Positions 56,499 to 64,000 of a DNA stretch of 64,000 nucleotides are shown piece after piece. Position 1 is the first letter of the stretch, and each line of letters opens with the position of its first letter. A program made the position numbers and the translations under genes. The stretch spans positions 2,170,001 to 2,234,000 of the forward strand of contig BTPP01000002.1 of assembly GCA_037102815.1 (NCBI GenBank). The letters run 5' to 3'. Under the pieces are notes generated by a model. That model ran no database searches. It had not been told where the DNA came from and was given only the letters and a program-made list of their open reading frames with translations. The DNA comes from Neurospora intermedia. Lineage: Eukaryota > Ascomycota > Sordariomycetes > Sordariales > Sordariaceae.

Positions 56499-59400
56499 AA
56501 CTATACTGTCGTTGATCAACATGACTTCAAGAAAATATCAATCGATTTTCCACAGCATCAGAGTCAATAGAACCATGAAAGTGTTCAGTGTCATCAAGGT
56601 GCAGCGGCCATGGCGTCAGAAAGGGGCGGATGACAATTATAACTGGGGAGCCGTCCGTGGATTTTCTCACTAACACAAAGCATAATAAAAAGGACAAGAG
56701 AGAATAGTGGACTAATGGTCTGAGACGGGAAACCTCAGCTGGAAATGCGCATGATATATAATGTCTTGTCTAATTCGTGCGGAAGAGCAATTGCTTACTA
56801 CACTGCGTCGACGAGACGGGTACGGGCAGCAGGCCACGAGCAGAGAAGCCGGTCTCACTCACTCCAACCTCAATTGCGCCTCTCCGCCTCCTCGCGACCC
56901 TTTTCCTTCCTTCATTTCCATGTGACTGGTGAATAGTCTCGGGAAAATCAGGGGCGCCTTGTACACTATTAGGTCTAGGAATTTTTGTCGTTCCAGGCCA
57001 CACTGTTAGTATGTTTATTAGCTGAGATAACGCCGGCACCAACAACGCCGGGAGAAACTGAGGTTTTCCAAAAAAGGGAAATTGAGAGCAACAAGGTGCA
57101 GTGAAAAAGCATAGTGTAATGCCCAGAAGGGCTGAATGGAAGAGCTACACGGCATGGTATACCGTGCATCACTGCAGCTGTATGTAGGTACGTATTTTGG
57201 AAGACCGGGGAAGGGGTCAACGGAAGGAGGCGACGTAAGGACTAGTCGAGAAAAGCTAGGGTCCCCGATTTCCTCGCTTCCGACCATCAGAGTGAAACTA
57301 ATAGTGTAGAGACAGAAGTATGGAACGGTCGTCCATTAGTCAGATCGAAACTCCAAGGCGTTCTGTTAACAAAGGTTTCATCCGAATGTTTTTTTTAGCT
57401 GGGCAAAATAAACAGTGAGGTCCATCTGGAAGCTATCTTGCGTGGGTATAAGGGGAATTTGATGAAGCCGTTGTATGTCATATGACGGGTAGCAACACCA
57501 CACCGACGTTAGCTACTTTGCTTTTTGATGGTGCCTCGTAGGTAGTGGGAAATCCTACATCACAATACACTATACGACACTGACAAGATTTCGATGTATC
57601 TGCGAGGAGGCGAACCAAGACACTTGTGCTACCTTGGAAATGGCGAGACCCCTCGGACAGGATGGGGCGTGGCGCGAATAAGGAAAAGCCAGAGCTCGAT
57701 GATATGCATGCGATCCCTTGGTGGATGGTAGAGGTACCATTGGCGTAAATACAAGACGGTAACTCGTCTACATTTTACGCGGTACAGGCACTCGGCTGAT
57801 CAGCAGCTTTGCCGCGAGAACCATGGAACCTTCTCCCGAGACGTTCCTGGCTCAAACGTTACAGCAGAAGGATGTGATCCCACTAGCTATGTCTTTCTGT
57901 CCGCAGCATGTAAGATAGGAAAGACGCATGTCTTTGCTCCTTTCGTGAACTCAAACTGAAGTATCTGGAGTATACCTTCAGTCTCTGGAAGGAACATGTT
58001 TTTCTTGCTGTTTGACTTTGGCCGTCTTGGGTATATCACGCAAGCGTCTTCCTCCTCCATGATGAATGAAACAGATGTTCCTATGGTGGCTGCCGATATG
58101 ATTGGAGACGCGAGCTGTTTGAGCAACTCGACAGTGCAATTCGACGTGTTCATGCCAACGCAGAGGCGTCATGTATTCAAGATCCAGCACCTCGGCGAAA
58201 TGGTAAGACTTTTTCTCAGCAGGCCGACGACATCTTACGCCACGAGTATGTGGTCGCTGCGGATGGGCGCGGAGAGGAGGGGAGGCGGTATCCAACAGCA
58301 ACGCCATCTTCGGCAATTGGGAACACTCACTACTGATGTTGGGACAAGCTGCCAACAAGCCGAGGTGCCCAAACATACTCAGATACACACGGTAGTGCAT
58401 ATCAACAGCTACAGAGTCATATGTGCTGGCTTGGCAGCAAATACGACGCATGTGCTGACCCTCCACAGAATCGGTATCCTTGAACCTGGAGGCTTGAGAG
58501 GAATCCGAGGAGAGTGTATCTCAACTTGTTTGTAGGTTTTCCACTGCATGCTTGTTGTCCCTTGATGGGTCATCATAGAGATTCGAATCTTTACTATTTG
58601 AATGACCTGGGCGGCTGGGCTCTAGAGCGACGCAGGATGCCGAGAGCTGAACCCTCGGTGGCATTGCGAGCGTTCTACAAGAATGCATAGATCGCTCCGA
58701 CTGCAGCCATGAAACTCGTTCGGCAGCCAATGGAAAGACTCGACAAGCGAGGTCCAGACAGCCCGTTGGCGATTCTTGACCATAATTATTAGACGAACGT
58801 ATACGTTCGTGATTGCCGTTGGAATGCCTTGACGTCGCCGGTGTTCGTCTCGTCATTGACAATCGAGTTACACATGATAGACGCGCCAACGTAGTCGAAT
58901 ACCCTCAATCTCAGGTCTTGCAGATGAGGGAAGAGACGAGAGATAGACTGCTAGGGTGCTGGGTATAGTGGGACAAGCAAGAGAGATCCGTCATGTCGAA
59001 GGCCATACGGGCTGGTACGGGTGGCTACTTGACAGGAAGTTTCGGCAAAATTACAGCCGCGCATTTATCCAAAGTGATCTCATGCTGTTAACGGCGAACT
59101 ATATTGGTCGCCCTCATACTGGTGGGTCCGGTTAGGCTTGACTTCGTCCTAAACGACCTCCAAGTCGTTGTTGGTCCAACATGATAACCCACAGACCGGA
59201 GCACGAGATGTAGGTTGAGGTCGGGGAATAGGTAGACCACGTTCGTCTCTCGAACCCCTATCTAGTGAGGCCAAGAGCAAACCGACAATTCCGCAACTCG
59301 ACTGCCCTCTTCGTTTTACCCCAGAACATGAGCCCGTTTCACCGGCACTTGTGTTTCAACCGGGTGGCTTCAATGGAGCCGTGGTCCCCGCGTTTGACGG

Positions 59401-59984
59401 CACGTATGTGACTTTTGCTAGGCCTGCAATGGCAATGCGGAGGTACACATGGTTGTGGTTTATATGAAGGGTCCATGCCTATAGTATAACACGTCGCCAG
59501 TGTCCTCCCGTTGTCCACAATGGCAGTGTGTCAACATGCACATTCGGATTTAGCGGTCGGGGCATGAAACTCCACGTAGATATTCGATCTAGTGGTGCCT
59601 TTCTCTGGAATCCTCGCAAGCCTTACTCGCCTCGGCAGATAAGCTTCAAGACAAGCCAAATCCAGTATGGTTGGGTGAAGTGAGACTGGGTAACTGACCG
59701 AGGTGGCATCACACATCCCATTGCCACCGGGGCTCGGGGTCGGCATGCTCGTCACTCCCTTGCGCCATTGCCCTAGGGGATTTGCACGCCAACGACAGGT
59801 GCGGTTCGCCCAAGTCCCATCTGGATGATTGTCGAGGCATGGTGGTGGTTGCGTTGCGAGATCGCGGTGTGGTGATGGCCTTCGGAGACTGTTCCCAGTG
59901 TCCCTGGTGATGAGGGACGAGTTCTGTTCATGTCATTGAAAATGAAATTAGGGAGACGTCTAACAATGCATGTGTGGCCAAAAA

Positions 59985-60053
59985 GAAAGAAAAAGCGATT
60001 AGAAAAAAGGAAAAAAAAAGAGAGAGAAAAAAGAAAAGGAAAAGAAAACAACA
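59985..60053 (+). repeat. A/G-rich purine tract
   Basis: About 70 bases almost entirely A and G on the plus strand, dominated by GAAAA and AGAG units. Low complexity; the minus-strand Phe/Leu-rich frames over it are artefacts. Confidence 0.85.
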
Positions 60054-61089
60054 TGGAAAGAAACTAAGCCGTTGAGAATGATGATTGTGGCTTGAAAAAA
60101 ATGCCCTGCACGGCATCGGAGGATTGGAGGAACCAATAAGCTACCGCCGGTGATTGGGCCCCTGTCATTCCTACTTGTAGGTATGTAGGTCGCTAAACTC
60201 TTTACCCAAGACACCTAGGTACCTAAGCTTCGGCTAAGAGCTAAGGTTCGGCCGAGTAACTGCTCATCTACACTAACAGCACAACCTTCAAAAACCTCGG
60301 GAGACTCTCTTTTCCTTCTAACTGACATGCGTATAACTCGAAACAGAGACAACAGGCGGAAACGAACAGAGGCCACACGACATGTGCATAATTCGAATCA
60401 TGCCATCAAGATATATTTCATCTTGAATGTCTTCTTGACAAGCACATGCGAACAATGGACTGGTTGGGATATCCACTTATTAAAGCTACATCACCACCAG
60501 TCAAGACGGGGAGAGGTGGGGAGAGACATGTCTGGATGCCCGGTCATAGCCTCGCCTCGCTTCCAACAACTGTGGAATGGAATGCCAGGAACTCGGGACA
60601 CTTCCTTTTCTCTGTCTAGAGGTATTTGCTTTGCTTATCTGCTGACCACGGTGACGGACGACCAGTGTCTCTGACTTGTCTCTCCAGCCCGCCTCGTGCC
60701 CTCCAACCGAGAAGACTGAGGTGCTGTCAGGACCCGCGTCGTCCACTTGTCAAGCGCTGATCCTTCCGAATCAGACAAGTGTCCCGCGGCCGTCCTACGT
60801 AGGACCATCTCTTTCCCTACCCGTCCGTCTGCGCAGAGACATTGCTCTGTCCAGTATTCGCGGTCTCAAGGGAGGCAGGCTCATTCCATTTCCCGGTACG
60901 GTCTTGTACAACCTGTATTCAAGTACAACAGAGTGCCACGACAGGCCGGGAACCTGGACTCCGTCCTTTGTAGTTACCCTAGGTGGTCTCTCAGTAGTCG
61001 TACATTGTCTCGCAGCTGACACCACCTACGACCTAGGTCGACAACTTTAATCTATCATCCTTCCCTCTTCGCCATCCGGAAGCTTCAGC

Positions 61090-61152
61090 TTCCCTTCTCT
61101 TGCCCACGCTCTTTTCCGCTCTTTCTCTCTCTCGCTCTCTCTCTTATCCCTA
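61090..61152 (+). promoter_or_regulatory. CT-rich tract upstream of the protease-like gene
   Basis: Pyrimidine-rich stretch containing TCTCTCTCTCGCTCTCTC. Such tracts commonly lie just before transcription starts in filamentous fungi. It is about 675 bases before the ATG, which implies a long leader if it marks the start. Confidence 0.45.
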
Positions 61153-61824
61153 GCCATCGCGTTTGATCCGAGCGGCTGGTCTTTGCCGTCGTCCCATCAT
61201 TACACACACAGCTCGCTACCTACCCTGGGCACCAGATTATCCCCCCCGTCCCGTCTTTTGGTACCACCTCGACCATCGTTCGTCTAGCTGCCCGCACATC
61301 TCTTCAACATCATTGGTTCCTGGCTTTTGGGTGTGTTCGTCCTTTTTGGTCCAGGTCCCAGTCCAGTCCAGTCCAGTCCGGGTTCCTGTCCGGCTACCAG
61401 TCAACCCGCTCGCACTTGGACGGAAAGACGAACGCCTTCCGAGGTACTCTCACTACACCGGGCCTGTGGAACGAATGGGCTTTGCCCTCCTGGGACACTG
61501 GAAACAAGGCGTATCTTCATCTGGGGACAGAACAAACCTGCCTTACATAGGTAGTACGACAGCTTCCACTCCTCGACTGAGTGTTACGGCTTCTTGAATC
61601 TGTATAGGGCACAGGCGTGGATCGGACCGGAGCTTGATCGCGGCTCATGGAATACCAGCTCGTCCTTCTCCATGTCTTAGGACCCCGACTTCGAGCTTCG
61701 CCCCCCTCTTGCTGCTGGTCGTTCCGGTACTTCTGGTGACAGACATAGCCTTGGACGCTTGCGTCCCCAGTCCGGCTGTCTGTCCGTCTACGACAACGCC
61801 AACTCGGGTCGCGCTACTGCGAAA

Positions 61825-64000
61825 ATGCGGTTACCCTACCTCTCTTTCGCCGTGGTTCCTACTCGCTTCCTGCTCCTGTCATCGGTGCCTTCACTTGTCC
61901 GTGCAGGTACAACGGCAACTTCATCACCAGAGCCAGTATGGGTTCAACCGTCCGGGGAATGGTATGGCATCGACGGCACCTGGTCAAACTTCATGTTCGC
62001 CGTGGGTTCTCCCGCTCAGATCGTTTACCTCACACCTGCCACTGCCCTGTCCGAGACGTGGGTTATTGGGGCCGGCGGTTGCACATCAGGCCCAGGTAAC
62101 CTACCATGCGTGGACGCTCGTGGCGGCGTCTTTGACTACCACATCTCAGAGACATGGCAAACCCTGGGAACAGGTGCTTACGAGCTGGGCATGAACCACA
62201 CCGGTGTTCAGAGAAATGGCGACTATGGCTTGGATACTGTCGCCTTTGTCGACACAATGGCCAGTTCCGCCACCTCCGTTGACGGTGTACTGATTGCTGC
62301 TGTCAATGCTACCGAATACTATCAAGGTTATATCGGACTTGGCGTGACTCAAGGCAGTATAGGCTCGAACGTTACCAAACCTCTCATCCCCCAACTTGTC
62401 GAAGTGAATGGCATGATTCCTAGTCACAGTTACGGATATACGGCAGGGGCGTACTACCGTGGCACTACTAGTAAGTAGTTGAAACTTATGATTGTTTTAT
62501 CTCCAAGACTTTGAGCGATCAGAACTGATTTTATTTAGCAAAGGGTACATATGCCTCGTTGACTTTTGGGGGTTATGATACACTGAGATTTGTGCCACAT
62601 GATACAACGTTCAGGCTCTACATAGGAAACTCAACCGCAGATTCTAATGATCGAGCGCCCACGGTACGACTTCGCGGCCTTACTGCTCAAGTCCCGTCGT
62701 TGGACAAGGCACCTGGGAACTGGACATCGACCTCGCAGACTCTCGTCGCCATGAATGATTCTATTACCGCAATGATTGACTCGTCAACGCCGTTTCTATG
62801 GCTTCCAACCGACATTTGCGAACGTATTGCTTTTATTCTCGACCTGGTTTGGAGGGCGGACCTTGGTGTTTATGTCTTTGCGAACGGAGGAGAACAATAT
62901 CTGAGATACAAGCGCATGAAATCCATCGATGAACTATCGTTCACTTTTACCGTCTCCAGCTACGACAACAGCGACAACTTCGGTTACCCCCTCAATATGC
63001 CAGGAGTGGTCAACATCACCATCCCTCCTGCAGCATTTGCCCAGGTCCTGCGTTATCCTTGGAAGAACATCATCAAATTCAATGAGTCGAGCATACCGTA
63101 TTTCCCCTTGACGCGATCAACAAAGGAAACAAACAATAATCAGTATATCATCGGCCGAGTATTCATGCAGGAAGCATATATCATCACAAAATACGACAAG
63201 GCCGCATTCTCTATCCATCAAGCACTGTTTCCTGACAACTCAGCCACCAATCACTCCTTACAGGCTATCGAAAGGCCTCCGGATAGCCCTTATCCTGAGG
63301 GTCCCCCGGTGAAGAATGTGGCCAAGAAGCCGTTGGGTGTGGGACAAACGGTGGCGATCGTGGTTAGTGCTTTTGCGGCAGGCAGTGTGATTGGACTGAT
63401 ATCGTTCTTGTGTTGCCGGCGAGGATCGAAGGTGAAGAAAAACCAGGCCCGTAAACTGGAACACAACTCAGAGGAGGTTACCCCCATGCACGATGGACCA
63501 ATGCAGAACCCGGTCAGCCGAATGCTGTCGATGTTTGTCGGAAGGAGGAGGTCAAGGAAACCATCATCACAAAAAACGCAGGCGATGATGACCGAACCCG
63601 TCGAAGTCGGTGCGGACGCTCATCATCAGGTATTCGAACTACCAGTTCCTCCTGAGCCGATCGAGTTGGATAACAATGATATTGGAAACAACGACCCAAA
63701 CTTGGGGCTGGATGGTTCTCGGGTGACGAGCGACTATGAAGCGGCGCGGCAAAAGCTCGAATGCCAACTTCAGGGACCGGTACCAACCTACACACGGACA
63801 TCAGAGCACAACGAGCGTGCTGATGGATATCCCCTTGAGAAGTCAGCACAGGATGTAACCCCCGTTCATTACCGTCCCAGCGAAGAAACATCCTCCGGAT
63901 CATCGCCCACGTACGCCAACACCGACTCCCTTTCCAACTCGCTGCCATCACCCCTGTCACCATACGCAGACTGGGCGGCAGGTAGAGTATTCGATCTGCC
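61825..64000 (+). CDS. Membrane-anchored aspartic-protease-like protein lacking the first catalytic Asp (partial, at least 702 aa)
   Basis: Type I membrane protein with an A1-peptidase-like ectodomain; the 3' end lies beyond the window. Exon 1 is 61825-62470 and exon 2 starts at 62539; the intron is 68 nt with GTAAGT and TTTAG, phase 1. The ATG at 61825 (context GAAAATG) starts a signal peptide of about 27 residues. The fold is suggested by SNFMFAVGSPAQIVYLTP, TWVIGAGGCTSG, GYIGLGVTQGS, LTFGGYDTLRF and YIIGRVFMQEAYI. At the position of the first DTG the sequence reads ATALSETWV, so the catalytic Asp is Ala72; the second site is MIDSSTPFLWLP, Asp present but Gly replaced by Ser. It is therefore probably not an active protease. 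Many N-glycosylation sequons follow. A transmembrane helix (about 486-509, VAIVVSAFAAGSVIGLISFL) is followed by CCRRG and a long disordered cytosolic tail of at least 190 residues. A sensor or receptor role is inferred. Confidence 0.88.

Larger units (their letters stand above)
56499..61824. other. 5.3-kb gene-free region between two cell-surface genes
   Basis: The divergent upstream DNA of the GPI wall protein and the protease-like protein. The longest frames (for example 57996-58535) lack domains, signal peptides and splice partners, and overlap frames of similar size on the other strand. It holds a purine tract (59985-60053), ACCTAGGTACCTA words near 60208-60225 and a CT-rich tract (61090-61152). 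The stretch after the CT tract is probably leader of the right-hand gene; a leader intron is possible. Confidence 0.6.

Noticed and set aside
57996-58535. 179-codon plus frame in the long right-hand intergenic region
   Set aside because: No signal peptide, domain or sensible intron partners, and a 162-codon frame lies on the opposite strand.
59985-60120. Phe/Leu-rich minus-strand frames
   Set aside because: They are translations of a purine tract and carry no coding signal.

Overview
This window is euchromatic DNA from a filamentous ascomycete of the Sordariomycetes, almost certainly Neurospora or a very close relative. The evidence is short GT-AG introns (about 50-130 nt) with CTRAY branch points, protein families restricted to filamentous fungi, and a 928-residue conventional kinesin and a 151-residue RAD6/MUS-8 whose sequences match what I remember of the Neurospora proteins. 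That memory was not checked against a database. I see no operons, CRISPR arrays, rRNA genes or recognisable transposons.

Layout, left to right: (1) 1-4451, no supportable gene. (2) NADPH-cytochrome P450 reductase (4452-6728, minus), then 4 kb without a supportable gene that holds a hairpin ending in a T run. (3) A very large Furry/PAG1/Tao3-type morphogenesis scaffold (10822-19276, plus). (4) A Zn2Cys6 transcription factor (20688-23087, plus) convergent with a XanA-type xanthine dioxygenase (23515-24977, minus), whose upstream DNA carries purine- and nitrogen-regulator motifs. (5) An intron-containing tRNA, best read as Tyr(GTA), at 25920-26008. (6) A secreted GH125 mannosidase (26403-28234, minus). 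(7) A polyglutamine Clr2-like silencing protein (29094-30926, minus) divergent from a short-chain dehydrogenase (32079-33126, plus). (8) A secreted alanine-rich protein built from two classes of tandem repeat (34529-35803, plus). (9) A SUN-family GPI wall protein (37834-39371, plus). (10) CSN12/Thp1-like PCI protein (40943-42654, minus), mitochondrial acetyl-CoA acetyltransferase (43407-44760, minus), RAD6/mus-8 (46294-46996, plus) and conventional kinesin (49516-52512, plus). (11) A 993-residue repeat-rich GPI wall protein (53458-56498, minus), separated by 5.3 kb of gene-free DNA from a membrane-anchored aspartic-protease-like protein (61825 to beyond the right edge, plus) that lacks its first catalytic Asp.

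The genes mostly act independently: polarity and transport (Furry, kinesin), chromatin and ubiquitin (Clr2-like, RAD6, CSN12), sterol and xenobiotic metabolism (P450 reductase, acetyl-CoA acetyltransferase) and purine use (xanA). The right half is rich in cell-surface products. The most unusual items are the two-class repeat protein, the protease-like surface protein, the regulatory sites upstream of xanA, the structured T-terminated element near 8.8 kb, the hairpin at 34.3 kb, and several odd exon or intron arrangements (a 4-nt coding exon, a GC-AG intron, a stop-free kinesin intron, and a 6-codon last exon carrying the cofactor-stacking Trp of the reductase). All exon boundaries were worked out by eye from splice signals, reading phase and family conservation.
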